Below are positions 44,991-52,757 of a stretch of DNA of 53,572 bases, in pieces; the first letter of the stretch is position 1; each line of letters starts with the position of its first letter. The DNA comes from Verrucomicrobiota bacterium. Its GTDB lineage: Bacteria; Verrucomicrobiota; Verrucomicrobiia; Verrucomicrobiales; Akkermansiaceae. Position numbers and translations under genes: made by a program. Below the pieces are notes generated by a model that saw nothing but the letters and a program-made list of their open reading frames with translations, ran no database searches and had not been told where the DNA came from. The DNA lies in the NCBI GenBank assembly GCA_026397725.1, contig JAPLUI010000187.1, positions 1 to 53,572 of the forward strand, written 5' to 3'.

Positions 44991-45075
44991 TAGCGGCATT
45001 CCGAATTGTAGCGGCATTCCGAATTGTAGCGGCATTCCGAATTGTAGCGGCGGTCTGTGACCGCCGCAGCCCTCG
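44991..45075. repeat. Three 18-bp tandem units joined to a TTGTAGCGGC hairpin, abutting the hldA start
   Basis: The unit tagcggcattccgaattg is repeated three times without change (44991-45008, 45009-45026, 45027-45044). It is followed by tagcggcggtctgtgaccgc (45045 onward), in which GCGGCGGTC-tgt-GACCGCCGC is a perfect 9-bp stem (45047-45067). Only two bases separate the array from the start codon of the heptose kinase gene. The unit length is divisible by three, and it covers the region where the ribosome would bind. Confidence 0.85.
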
Positions 45076-45121
45076 CGTGGCGTTTGTGGCGGCGGCCTAT
45101 GCCCGGCGGAGGAAGGAGTAT

Positions 45122-45703
45122 TCATGGCAGCAAATCCGGCCAGGCAGTGGCGTCGATGGCTTCAAGCCACTGATGGAGGATGAGGGTGTGAACCTCCTGA
45201 ATGCGGGCGGTGTTGTGGCATGGGACAATGATTTCGTGAGCGCAGAGGTTGCGGGCCTTGCCGCCATCGCGACCGGCGAGCAGGATGGTGGTGACCCCGA
45301 GCTTGGCGGCGACCCGGAACGCGGCGATGACGTTGGCACTGTTGCCACTGGTGGTGAACCCCACGAGGACATCCCCGCAGCGACCCAGAGCTTCCACCCC
45401 GCGTGAGAAAACGCTTTCATAGCCGTAGTCGTTGCAAATGCAGGTGATGGCGGTGGGGTCCGCATTGAGGCACAGGGCGGGCAGCGCGCGCCGCTCGAGG
45501 CGGTAACGACCGACAAGTTCCTCGGCGAGATGCAGGGCGTCCGCAGCACTGCCGCCATTGCCGCAGGTGAGGAGCTTGCCGCCATGCCGGATGCTGCCGA
45601 TGATGGCCTGGCCTGCGGCTTCCACTGCAGGCGCCAGGACGCGGCAGGCCTCAAGCACGGCCTGCAATTCAGTTAAAGAAGTCTGGAAGGAAGGTGCGGT
45701 CAT
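45122..45703 (-). CDS. gmhA: Phosphoheptose isomerase
   Basis: 193 aa, normal size. SIS-domain enzyme that converts sedoheptulose-7-phosphate to D-glycero-D-manno-heptose-7-phosphate. It has LLTCGNGGSAADALHLAEELVG (SIS phosphate loop), the ALCLNADPTAITCICNDYGYE block that identifies GmhA, VGFTTSGNSANVIAAF and the terminal HTLILHQWLEAI. It lies between hldD and hldA, giving three of the ADP-heptose genes in one place. GmhB phosphatase is not in the window. Confidence 0.95.
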   Translation of the reverse strand: MTAPSFQTSLTELQAVLEACRVLAPAVEAAGQAIIGSIRHGGKLLTCGNGGSAADALHLAEELVGRYRLERRALPALCLNADPTAITCICNDYGYESVFSRGVEALGRCGDVLVGFTTSGNSANVIAAFRVAAKLGVTTILLAGRDGGKARNLCAHEIIVPCHNTARIQEVHTLILHQWLEAIDATAWPDLLP

Positions 45704-45707
45704 GGGT

Positions 45708-46709
45708 TCACGGTTCCTGGCAGTCGCCCAGTCTGCGTGCCGGGATCAGATGGTTTCTAACATAATCCCGCACGGCCTCGGAGAGGGTGTGGCGGCAACC
45801 GCTCCAACCGGTGTCCACCAGTCTCCGGATGTTGGCGCAGGTGTGATATTGGTACTTGCCGCGGAGCACCTCCGGCAGGTCGATGAACTTGATGTCTGGG
45901 GCCAGGTCCAGCGCTTCAAAAATGGGCGTTACCAACTCAATCCAGGTGGCCGCCTTGCCGGAGCCGATGTTGAAAATCCCGGCGGCACTTGCGGCTTGGG
46001 CGAGATGCAGGGTCATGGCCACGGCATCCTTGACATAGAGGAAATCCCGTTGCTGCTCGCCATCGCGGTAGTCCGGATGATGACTCCGGAACAGGCTGAC
46101 CGCTCCGGTGTCGCGAATCTGGCCGAAGGCCTTGTGGACGACGCTGCGCATGTCTCCCTTGTGATCTTCGTTGGGACCGAAGATGTTGAAATACTTGAGG
46201 CCGACAATGCGGTCGAACCAGCCGCGCTGGCGGGCGTGCAAATCGAAGAGATGCTTCGAGTAGCCGTACATGTTCAGCGGGCGGTAGGTGTGCAGGTGGT
46301 CATGGCCATCGTCCATGCCGGCCTCGCCGTTGCCGTAGGTGGCGGCGGACGAGGCATAGACGAACCGCCGTCCGCCGGCCAGCGCCCACTCGGCCAAGCG
46401 CTTGGTGTACCGGAAATTGTTCTCCATCAGATAGGCGGCGTCGGTCTCGGTGGTGGATGAGCACGCACCCAGGTGGAAAACCCAGCGGACGGCAGCGAAG
46501 GCCGGGGTCCCGAGCTGATCCCAGAGCTGCTCGGCGTCCAAGTACTCGGCGAAGCGGAGCGGGACGAGGTTGCGCCAGCGTTCGTCGCAGCCGAGCCGGT
46601 CGGTGATGATGATGTTGTCACAGCCTTGCCGGTTGAGCGCCCACACCAGGGCGCTGCCGATCATGCCGGCGCCACCGGTGACGAGAATCGTGTCGTGTTG
46701 CTGCATCAT
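45708..46709 (-). CDS. hldD: ADP-L-glycero-D-manno-heptose 6-epimerase
   Basis: 333 aa. Final enzyme of ADP-heptose synthesis, an extended SDR using NADP. VTGGAGMIGSALVWALN at the start, HLGACSSTTETDAAYLMENN, FVYASSAATYGNGE and the catalytic MYGYSKHLFDLHA are all HldD signatures, as are GLKYFNIFGPNEDHKGDM and QQRDFLYVKDAV. Two adjacent Met codons (46709 and 46706) could start it. The stop is only four bases from the gmhA start. Confidence 0.97.
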   Translation of the reverse strand: MMQQHDTILVTGGAGMIGSALVWALNRQGCDNIIITDRLGCDERWRNLVPLRFAEYLDAEQLWDQLGTPAFAAVRWVFHLGACSSTTETDAAYLMENNFRYTKRLAEWALAGGRRFVYASSAATYGNGEAGMDDGHDHLHTYRPLNMYGYSKHLFDLHARQRGWFDRIVGLKYFNIFGPNEDHKGDMRSVVHKAFGQIRDTGAVSLFRSHHPDYRDGEQQRDFLYVKDAVAMTLHLAQAASAAGIFNIGSGKAATWIELVTPIFEALDLAPDIKFIDLPEVLRGKYQYHTCANIRRLVDTGWSGCRHTLSEAVRDYVRNHLIPARRLGDCQEP

Positions 46710-46732
46710 GGGGGAACTGGATCATTCTCCCA

Positions 46733-47497
46733 TCAGCGCGGCGGCAGGGGCGCGGGGGAGCGGGGCGGGACGTCGTCGTAGGCGCGGAGCTGGACTTGGC
46801 CGGTGGCGGGGTTGGTGAACAGGACTTGCACCACGCGGTTATCACCCGGATGGGGCCAGATGCCGGAGCCGATTCGCTGCCAGACATTGTCGTGGAATGC
46901 AAAGGCCTTCATGCCGGATTGCTTGCCCGCACGCACGGGCGGATCGATGATGAGTTCGGTAGTGCCCGGCTTGAAAGTGTAGGTCTTTTCCTCGAGCACG
47001 ATGCGCACGGGTTCCGGGCTGAGATTCGAGACGCGAAACGAGCCGGCGGGAAAGGCTTGCTTCGAATCATCAATGGCCAGAATCTGGCAGCGGGCCTTGC
47101 CGTCGGCGGGTGCAGGTAAAAACAGCAGAATGGCGGAGCGGACGCCTTGCGGCAGGGTGACTTCACCTAACAGTTCCGCCGCGCGGGTGAGCGACTCGCG
47201 GTCCGGCTTGGTGGTGAAGACGATCCGCCGTCCGGTTAGAACCACGGTGGTGAACTCGTGATTCAGATAGGATTTGACGGGCACCTTCACTGCGGCCGTG
47301 GCCGCCGGGGCGGCGGGATCGTGGGCGAAGGCGTCGTCCGTGGCCAGGTCGGGTTGAAAGGCGAGCAGCCGGATTTCCACGCGGGCAGCGGGTTTTTGCT
47401 GGGCGGAGAGCGGCAGGAGCAAGGCTGCGATGCAGCCGAGCATGGCACGCAGGTGAGATGGGAACTGCGGATGAGAACTGCTGGAGGCGGGAGGCAT
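46733..47497 (-). CDS. Secreted protein of unknown function
   Basis: 254 aa and unrecognised. Residues 17-34 form a hydrophobic signal-like core (HLRAMLGCIAALLLPLSAQ), ending before KPAARVEIRLLAFQ. The rest alternates beta-strand-like segments (LNHEFTTVVLTGRRIVFT, VRIVLEEKTYTFKPGTTELI, RVVQVLFTNPATGQVQLRAYDD), which suggests an all-beta envelope protein. It ends Pro-rich. The start at 47497 is tentative; a Met at 47443 would give a shorter signal peptide. It lies 23 bases upstream of hldD on the same strand and could be the first gene of the large cluster. Confidence 0.55.
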   Translation of the reverse strand: MPPASSSSHPQFPSHLRAMLGCIAALLLPLSAQQKPAARVEIRLLAFQPDLATDDAFAHDPAAPAATAAVKVPVKSYLNHEFTTVVLTGRRIVFTTKPDRESLTRAAELLGEVTLPQGVRSAILLFLPAPADGKARCQILAIDDSKQAFPAGSFRVSNLSPEPVRIVLEEKTYTFKPGTTELIIDPPVRAGKQSGMKAFAFHDNVWQRIGSGIWPHPGDNRVVQVLFTNPATGQVQLRAYDDVPPRSPAPLPPR

Positions 47498-48055
47498 GGG
47501 GGATGACGGATTCGGATTCCTGGATGGGCGAGGGTGGTAGGGTATGGAATACGGGGAAAGGGGCGGGGCATGCGTCACCGCTTTGGCGACTGTGACGCCA
47601 AGGAAGATCGAGACGCGGCGCGACACTCTAGGGTTTCTTGGGGCTGAGCAAGCGGAATGACACGATTTGGCACGAATTGCATGGGCACGGTAACCATTTT
47701 TTTGTCCTGCACCCATGCGCTGCCGACCCCCAGAACGGGCCCGGCTGGTGATGATCTTCATGGTCCACTGCTCGCTTGCCGAAGACCCTATGTGCAAGAA
47801 TATCTATCGAATTGTAGCGGCGCGTCCATGACCGCCGATGCGAATGGACAAGCGCCTTGGCTCTGCTCAGTGGCATCGATTTTTCCCGCAGGGGAAAAGT
47901 AGTTACAGCCTGCCGCTACAGTGTACCTCATGCGCATGAGAAAGTTATTATTGCGCGGCCCTTATGTGCGCATTCGATCCTGTCAACGGAGGGGCTTGGC
48001 ACGGCGGGCGATTTTTCCGCTCCCCATCGGGGCGTTGATGCGCTACGGTCGCGCC
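47498..48055. other. Divergent intergenic region, 558 bases
   Basis: It lies between the minus-strand cluster and the plus-strand NAD(P)HX repair gene. It holds a TTGTAGCGGC repeat at 47813 and an inverted fragment (ctgccgctacag, about 47905). It must contain promoters for both directions, but I see no convincing pair. The frames opening here are atypical and probably not genes. Confidence 0.5.
47811..47841 (+). repeat. TTGTAGCGGC hairpin repeat, variant copy
   Basis: The stretch attgtagcggcgcgtccatg followed by accgccgatgcg keeps the GCGGCG/CGCCG arms of the family with a GTC-cat-GAC apex. The outer TTGTAGCGGC is identical to the copies at 16241, 16287 and 45041. Confidence 0.65.
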
Positions 48056-49552
48056 ATGGGCGCAGTGACTGCAGCGGAAATGCGGGCGATGGAAGCGATC
48101 GCGGCGGGCAGCGGTTGGTCGGAGTCCCGCCTGCTCAACCTTGCCGGCCAGCGACTCGGACACGCTCTGGCGGCGTTTTTCCCGGTCCCCGGAACGATTG
48201 TCGCCTATCTCGGGAAAGGCCACAATGCCGGCGATGCACTGGTCGCCATGCGGGTGTTAGAGCGCGACTATGGCTGGCAAACCGCCGCCCGCGCCGGATT
48301 TCCGCTCACGGATTGGGCGGAACTGACCCGCGAGAAATGGCAGGAGGCCCGGCCCGCCGACTTGCTGGAGTCCCTGCCTGACTGGCGCGAAGTTCGTCGG
48401 CCGCTGGTCCTGCTGGATGGACTGGTCGGCCTCGGTGCCTGCGGCCCGTTGCGGGAACCGCTGGCCGCGCTGGCCCGGGAAATGGCATGGTTGCGGCAGC
48501 AGGCCGGCGCCCGCGTGGCAGCCGTGGATCTGCCGTCCGGAGTGGACCCGGATACCGGCGCACTCACGGCCGGGGCGGTGACCGCCGATGTCACCTTCAT
48601 GATCGGTGCGGCGAAGCGCGGCCTGCTGACAGCCACGGCGGCCGCCGCCACGGGTGCGCTGGCGCTGGTCCCGGTGGAACCACTCACCCCGCCGCCGGGT
48701 GGCGACCTCGAGCTGATTTCCCCGCTGTCCCTGACCGTCGGAACATCGCCGCGCCCGTTTGACTTCCACAAAGGCCTGGCCGGACGGGTTGACATCCTGG
48801 CCGGTTCCGCAGCCTACACCGGGGCCGCGGTGCTTGCCGCCAGCGGGGCCTTGCGCGGTGGCGCCGGCTTGATCGTGCTGCATGCGCCGCCCGCTGCCGC
48901 GCCGGTGATCGCCGCCAAATGCCCTTGCGAAATCATCGTCCGGACCTGCGAGAATCCGCTTGAATTGTTGGATTGCAAATCCGCTGCGCTCGTCATCGGT
49001 CCCGGCCTGGGGGCGATGGCCGGTGGGTTGGCGGCCGGGTTGCTAGAACTGATTGGCCGGACTGCGGTGCCCACGGTGCTCGATGCGGACGCGCTCAACC
49101 TTCTCGCGCAGCGCGGGAACTTGGCCTTGCTCAAGGAAAACCACGTCCTCACGCCGCATCCGGGTGAGTTCCGGCGACTTGCGCCCGACCTCGCGGACCT
49201 GCCGCGCGAGGTGGCGGCACGCGCCTTTGCGGCACGCCACCCGGGCACGCTGTTACTGAAAGGCTGCCGCACGCTTGTGACCCGGCGCGGCGAGGCGCTG
49301 TGGTGCAATGCCACGGGTAACCCCGCCATGGCAACCGGCGGCCAAGGCGATTTGCTGGCCGGCGTGCTTGGCGCACAACTCGCCGCCGGGATTCCTGCCG
49401 TCGCCGCCGCCGCCCTCGCCGCATGGCTCTGCGGACGCGCTGCGGAACTCGCCCTAGCCAACCTAACCGCCTCCGAGGAATCCCTAACCCCCACCGACCT
49501 GTTGGCCCGCCTCGGCGGGGCCTTCAACGATTGGCGGGCAGGCCGGAGATGA
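48056..49552 (+). CDS. nnr: Bifunctional NAD(P)HX epimerase / ADP-dependent NAD(P)HX dehydratase
   Basis: 498 aa. It repairs hydrated NAD(P)H. The N-terminal YjeF_N epimerase spans about residues 1-215 (AAEMRAMEAIAAGSGWSES, AAVDLPSGVDPDTG). The C-terminal ribokinase-like dehydratase spans about 220-495 (HKGLAGRVDILAGSAAYTGA, VLTPHPGEFRRL, GNPAMATGGQGDLLAGVLGA). In the epimerase the usual GNNGGDG loop reads KGHNAGDAL, so epimerase activity is less certain than dehydratase. The start at 48056 is chosen because the family helix begins there; the frame stays open further upstream. Not part of the sugar cluster. Confidence 0.9.
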   Translation: MGAVTAAEMRAMEAIAAGSGWSESRLLNLAGQRLGHALAAFFPVPGTIVAYLGKGHNAGDALVAMRVLERDYGWQTAARAGFPLTDWAELTREKWQEARPADLLESLPDWREVRRPLVLLDGLVGLGACGPLREPLAALAREMAWLRQQAGARVAAVDLPSGVDPDTGALTAGAVTADVTFMIGAAKRGLLTATAAAATGALALVPVEPLTPPPGGDLELISPLSLTVGTSPRPFDFHKGLAGRVDILAGSAAYTGAAVLAASGALRGGAGLIVLHAPPAAAPVIAAKCPCEIIVRTCENPLELLDCKSAALVIGPGLGAMAGGLAAGLLELIGRTAVPTVLDADALNLLAQRGNLALLKENHVLTPHPGEFRRLAPDLADLPREVAARAFAARHPGTLLLKGCRTLVTRRGEALWCNATGNPAMATGGQGDLLAGVLGAQLAAGIPAVAAAALAAWLCGRAAELALANLTASEESLTPTDLLARLGGAFNDWRAGRR

Positions 49553-49746
49553 AGGTTCTCCAAGGCGAGGTCGCCCCATGGGTTTCGCTGACCACAGCTT
49601 TCCCAAGTGCGTACACCCCAAGCAGCACCATTCCCAGTGGCCCCATTCGCGCCGATCCAATGACGCGACAAACTGGCGCAAGACCCGGTCGATTCTTCGC
49701 AGATTGGCGCGTCACGATGCCGCGATGGCTGCGGCAGATGGCCGGA

Positions 49747-49771
49747 AAACCCTTGATTTTCCAAGGTTTTC
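49747..49771 (+). terminator. Weak possible terminator after nnr
   Basis: The stretch aacccttgattttccaaggt followed by ttt forms a 7-bp stem (AACCTTG/CAAGGTT, one bulged C) and ends in a short T-run. It lies about 200 bases downstream of the stop, so it may only protect the following remnant. The 222 bases between nnr and the hsp20 remnant hold no other feature. Confidence 0.3.
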
Positions 49772-49774
49772 CAA

Positions 49775-50086
49775 GTGGCACGGGGTTTGCGAATGACCCC
49801 ATGTCAGCCTGCTGAAACGGCCTGCAAGGCCGCTCCGGCAGACGACCCGACCTGGCGGGTGAAACGGACGGGCACCGGTCGGTCGGAACCACACCAACAC
49901 CCTGTCCGCAATCGTAAATACCACCGCATTGAGCGCAGCTATGGCAGCTTTGTGCGCAGCTTCTCGATTCCCGACGATGCCGCCCCCGATAAGATCACCG
50001 CCGACTTCAAGGACGGTGTGCTGCTGGTCCGCCTCGCCAAGTGCGAGGAGAAGAAGCCGAAGTACCTCGAAGTGACGGTGAACTGA
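49775..50086 (+). pseudogene. 5'-truncated Hsp20 (alpha-crystallin) remnant
   Basis: The last half of the frame is unmistakable Hsp20: YHRIERSYGSFVRSFSIPDD followed by DKITADFKDGVLLVRLAK and the EEKKPKYLEVTV tail. An intact Hsp20 would have about 70-80 more residues of alpha-crystallin strands and an N-terminal arm. Here residues 1-45 of the frame (Thr/Arg/Pro-rich) have no family likeness and the frame begins at 49775. It may still be translated as a short peptide, but it lacks the chaperone dimer core. A strong terminator follows the stop. Confidence 0.7.
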
Positions 50087-50097
50087 TCCGCTTCCGC

Positions 50098-50135
50098 AGC
50101 GGGAGCCGCCAACACCCGGCGGCTCCCGCTTTCTT
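50098..50135 (+). terminator. Strong intrinsic terminator
   Basis: A perfect 13-bp stem AGCGGGAGCCGCC / GGCGGCTCCCGCT with a 7-base loop (aacaccc) is followed by ttctta. It lies 12 bases after the hsp20 remnant stop and just before the htrA remnant. It marks the end of an ancestral hsp20 transcription unit. Confidence 0.85.
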
Positions 50136-50155
50136 ATCAATATCCAACCAACCTA

Positions 50156-50419
50156 TTGCCGGTTGTCCGCAGGGTCGCCCCCAGCGTGGTGAACATCCAC
50201 ACTAACAAGACCACCCGTGCCGATCAGGGCATGGCACTGTTTCTGGATGATCCGTTCCTGCGCCAGTTCTTCGGCACGCCCTTCGAGCAACTGCCGCGCG
50301 AGCGCAAGGAACAAGCCTTGGGCTCCGGGGTGATCGTTTCCCAGGACGGGTACATCCTCACTAACAATCATGTCGTCGCCGGGGCCGATGAAATCAAGCT
50401 GTCGGAAAACCAAGCTTGA
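50156..50419 (+). pseudogene. Internal fragment of HtrA/DegP serine protease
   Basis: 87 codons from a TTG. They correspond to the start of the HtrA protease domain: VAPSVVNIHTNK, LDDPFLRQFFGTPFEQLP, GSGVIVSQDGYILTNNHVV with the catalytic His. The sequence stops at ADEIKLSENQA. The signal peptide before it and the catalytic Asp and Ser plus the PDZ domains after it are missing, so it cannot be an active protease. It lies between the hsp20 remnant and NfnA; hsp20 and htrA relics side by side suggest one deletion that removed most of both genes. Confidence 0.8.
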
Positions 50420-50478
50420 CGCCAGGGCAGGGAAACGGAACTTTCCGCCCGGAATGTTGCTCGTTCCGCTCCCGCCGC

Positions 50479-51348
50479 ATGCACCCCATCACTGCCAGAA
50501 CCCAACTCAGTCCCAACGTCACCCGGCTCGACGTCGAGGCCCGCCGGATCGCCGAAATCCGCCAAGCCGGCCAGTTCGTCATCGTGCGCCGTGCCAATGG
50601 CGCCGAACGCATCCCGCTGACCATCGCCGACGCCGACCCCGCCCGTGGCACCATCACGCTGGTGATCCAGGCGGTCGGGAAATCCACCCGCGAGCTTGTC
50701 GCTCTCGAAGCGGGTGATGCCATTCAGGACATCTCCGGTCCGCTCGGCCATCCCACTGAAATGATCGCCGCGGGCCGCGCCCTGTGTGTTGGCGGCGGCG
50801 TGGGTACCGCCGTGGTCCACCCCATCGCCCAGGGCCTCCACCAGCGCGGGGTCGAGGTGATCAGCATCATCGGCGGCCGCTCGCGGGAATGGGTCATTTT
50901 CGAGGAGGAATTGCGCCGCCTCGGCCAGGTGATGGTCTGCACCGACGACGGCAGTTACGGCCGCAAGGGCTTTGTGACCGACGCCGCCCGCGACGTGTTG
51001 GCAGCCGGCGGCGTGGACATCGTCTATGCGGTCGGGCCGGTGCCGATGATGCGGGCGGTGGCCAACCTGACGCGGCCCTTCGGCGTTCACACGATTGTGT
51101 CGCTCAACCCGGTGATGGTCGATGGCACCGGCATGTGTGGCGGTTGCCGGGTGGACGTCGGCGGCCAAACCAAGTTCGCCTGCGTGGAAGGGCCGGAGTT
51201 CGACGGCCATCTGGTGGATTTCGACATGCTCGCCGAGCGCCTCGGCACCTATCGCGAGTTCGAGGAAATGGCCAGTGCCGCCTGCGAGACCGGGGCCTGC
51301 CGCAGCGAACTCATGCCTCCATCTCAACTCCCAGCCATCCCATCGTGA
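50479..51348 (+). CDS. NfnA-like flavoprotein (FAD, NAD(P), [2Fe-2S]; PyrK/SudB type)
   Basis: 289 aa. The FAD barrel has the SPNVTRL and QAGQFVIVR start and the RIPLTIAD pyrophosphate motif. The NAD lobe has VGGGVGTAVVHPIAQGL and YAVGPVPMMRAV. A C-terminal cysteine block CGGCRV...C...C ligates a [2Fe-2S] cluster. This is the small subunit of NfnAB (NADH-dependent reduced-ferredoxin:NADP oxidoreductase) or of a sulfide/dihydroorotate dehydrogenase-like pair. The Met at 50479 matches the family start. The stop overlaps the next GTG start by three bases. Confidence 0.88.
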   Translation: MHPITARTQLSPNVTRLDVEARRIAEIRQAGQFVIVRRANGAERIPLTIADADPARGTITLVIQAVGKSTRELVALEAGDAIQDISGPLGHPTEMIAAGRALCVGGGVGTAVVHPIAQGLHQRGVEVISIIGGRSREWVIFEEELRRLGQVMVCTDDGSYGRKGFVTDAARDVLAAGGVDIVYAVGPVPMMRAVANLTRPFGVHTIVSLNPVMVDGTGMCGGCRVDVGGQTKFACVEGPEFDGHLVDFDMLAERLGTYREFEEMASAACETGACRSELMPPSQLPAIPS

Positions 51349-52757
51349 ACGAACCACAGCTCCCGCTCAAGGAACGCATGAAGCTCGACCGGCAACTCAT
51401 GCCGGAGCAGAACGCCACCCGCCGCAGCGGCAATTTCCTCGAAGTGAACCTCGGCTTCACCGAACAAATGGCCTTGTTAGAGGCGCAGCGCTGCATCCAA
51501 TGCAAGGAACCGAAGTGCGTGGCCGGTTGTCCGGTGATGGTCAACATCCCGCGCTTTCTCGGCTTCATCGTGGCGGGCGACCTGCCCGGCGCGGCACGCA
51601 GCCTGTTCGGCGACAACGCCCTGCCGGCCGTCACCGGCCGGGTCTGCCCGCAGGAAACGCAGTGCGAGGTGCAATGCGTTCGCGGGGTCAAGGGCAAACC
51701 GGTGGCCATCGGCTATCTGGAGCGCTTCGTGGCCGATTGGGCGCGAGCGCACAGCGAGGTGGTGAAGATCGAGGCCCGCAGGCCCAGCGGCAAGCAGGTG
51801 GCCATCGTTGGTGGTGGACCGGCCGGCCTGACTGCTGCCGGGGAGTTGGTCAAACTCGGGCATGAGGTCACGGTTTACGAAGCCCTACACAAGCCGGGCG
51901 GGGTGTTGGTCTATGGCATCCCCGAGTTCCGGCTGCCCAAGCTCATCGTCGAGGAGGAAGTCGAGCGCCTGGTGCAAGCCGGCGTGAGGATCGAAAACAA
52001 CGTGGTGATCGGCCGCACCTACACGCTGCCCGAATTGCGGGCGCGATTCGATGCGGTGTTCATCGCCAACGGCGCCGGACTGCCCGTCTTCATGAACGTC
52101 CCCGGCGAAAACTTCAAAGGCGTCTATTCCGCCAATGAGTATCTGACACGGGTGAACCTCATGGAAGCCTATGCCCTGAACTCCGACACCCCCGTGCTCC
52201 GTGCCCGCCGCGTGGCGGTGGTGGGCGGCGGCAACGTCGCCATGGACGCGGTACGCACCGCCAAACGCCTCGGCGCCGAACGCGCCATCCTGGTGTACCG
52301 CCGCAGCCGCGCCGAAATGCCGGCCCGCGTCGAGGAAATCCACCACGCCGACGAGGAAGGCGTCGCTTTTGAAAACCTGGTCGCCCCCCTCGCAGTCCTC
52401 GGCAACGAGCACAAGTGGGTTGTCGGCCTGCAATGCCAGCGCATGGAACTGGGCGAGCCCGACGCCTCCGGCCGGCGCAGCCCCAAGCCCATCCCGGGCT
52501 CCGAGTTTGTGTTAGACTGCGATGCCGTGGTGGTGGCCATCGGCACCCGGGCCAATCCCTTGCTCACCGCCACCTGCCCGGACCTCAAGCTCAACCGCTG
52601 GGGCAACATCGAGGTGGATGAAACCGGCATGACCAGCATCCCCGGCATCTTCGCGGGCGGCGACATCGTCCGCGGCGCGGCCACCGTCATCCTCGCCATG
52701 GGCGACGGCAAACGCAGCGCCCAAGCCATCGATGCCTATCTCACCGCCGGGTTGTGA
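51345..52757 (+). CDS. NfnB / glutamate-synthase-small-subunit-like flavoprotein
   Basis: 470 aa from a GTG start overlapping the upstream stop (GTGA). The N-terminus carries two [4Fe-4S] motifs: CIQCKEPKCVAGCP and VCPQETQCEVQC. The FAD fold follows with VAIVGGGPAGLTAAGELVK and GGVLVYGIPEFRLPK, then an NADPH site VAVVGGGNVAMDAVRTAK. It ends IPGIFAGGDIVRGAATVILA. No glutamate synthase large subunit is present, so pairing with NfnA in an NADPH/ferredoxin-type complex is the better reading. The reading frame stays open far upstream without a start of its own. Confidence 0.9.
   Translation: MNEPQLPLKERMKLDRQLMPEQNATRRSGNFLEVNLGFTEQMALLEAQRCIQCKEPKCVAGCPVMVNIPRFLGFIVAGDLPGAARSLFGDNALPAVTGRVCPQETQCEVQCVRGVKGKPVAIGYLERFVADWARAHSEVVKIEARRPSGKQVAIVGGGPAGLTAAGELVKLGHEVTVYEALHKPGGVLVYGIPEFRLPKLIVEEEVERLVQAGVRIENNVVIGRTYTLPELRARFDAVFIANGAGLPVFMNVPGENFKGVYSANEYLTRVNLMEAYALNSDTPVLRARRVAVVGGGNVAMDAVRTAKRLGAERAILVYRRSRAEMPARVEEIHHADEEGVAFENLVAPLAVLGNEHKWVVGLQCQRMELGEPDASGRRSPKPIPGSEFVLDCDAVVVAIGTRANPLLTATCPDLKLNRWGNIEVDETGMTSIPGIFAGGDIVRGAATVILAMGDGKRSAQAIDAYLTAGL

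Noticed and set aside
44991..45044. CRISPR-like array
   Set aside because: The 18-bp units are directly adjacent with no spacers and no cas genes; it is a simple tandem repeat.
43852..45060. Plus-strand frame of 402 codons ending in repeated Gly-Ile-Pro-Asn-Cys-Ser
   Set aside because: The repeat peptide is only the 18-bp DNA array read antisense, and the rest mirrors the heptose kinase gene.
47664..47684. Sigma-54-like promoter (TGGCAC ... TTGCAT)
   Set aside because: The two halves are only three bases apart, too close for the -24/-12 spacing.
50784..51344. N-terminal extension of the NfnB frame
   Set aside because: The frame is open but overlaps nfnA and reads as Arg/Pro-rich noise; homology begins at the GTG at 51345.
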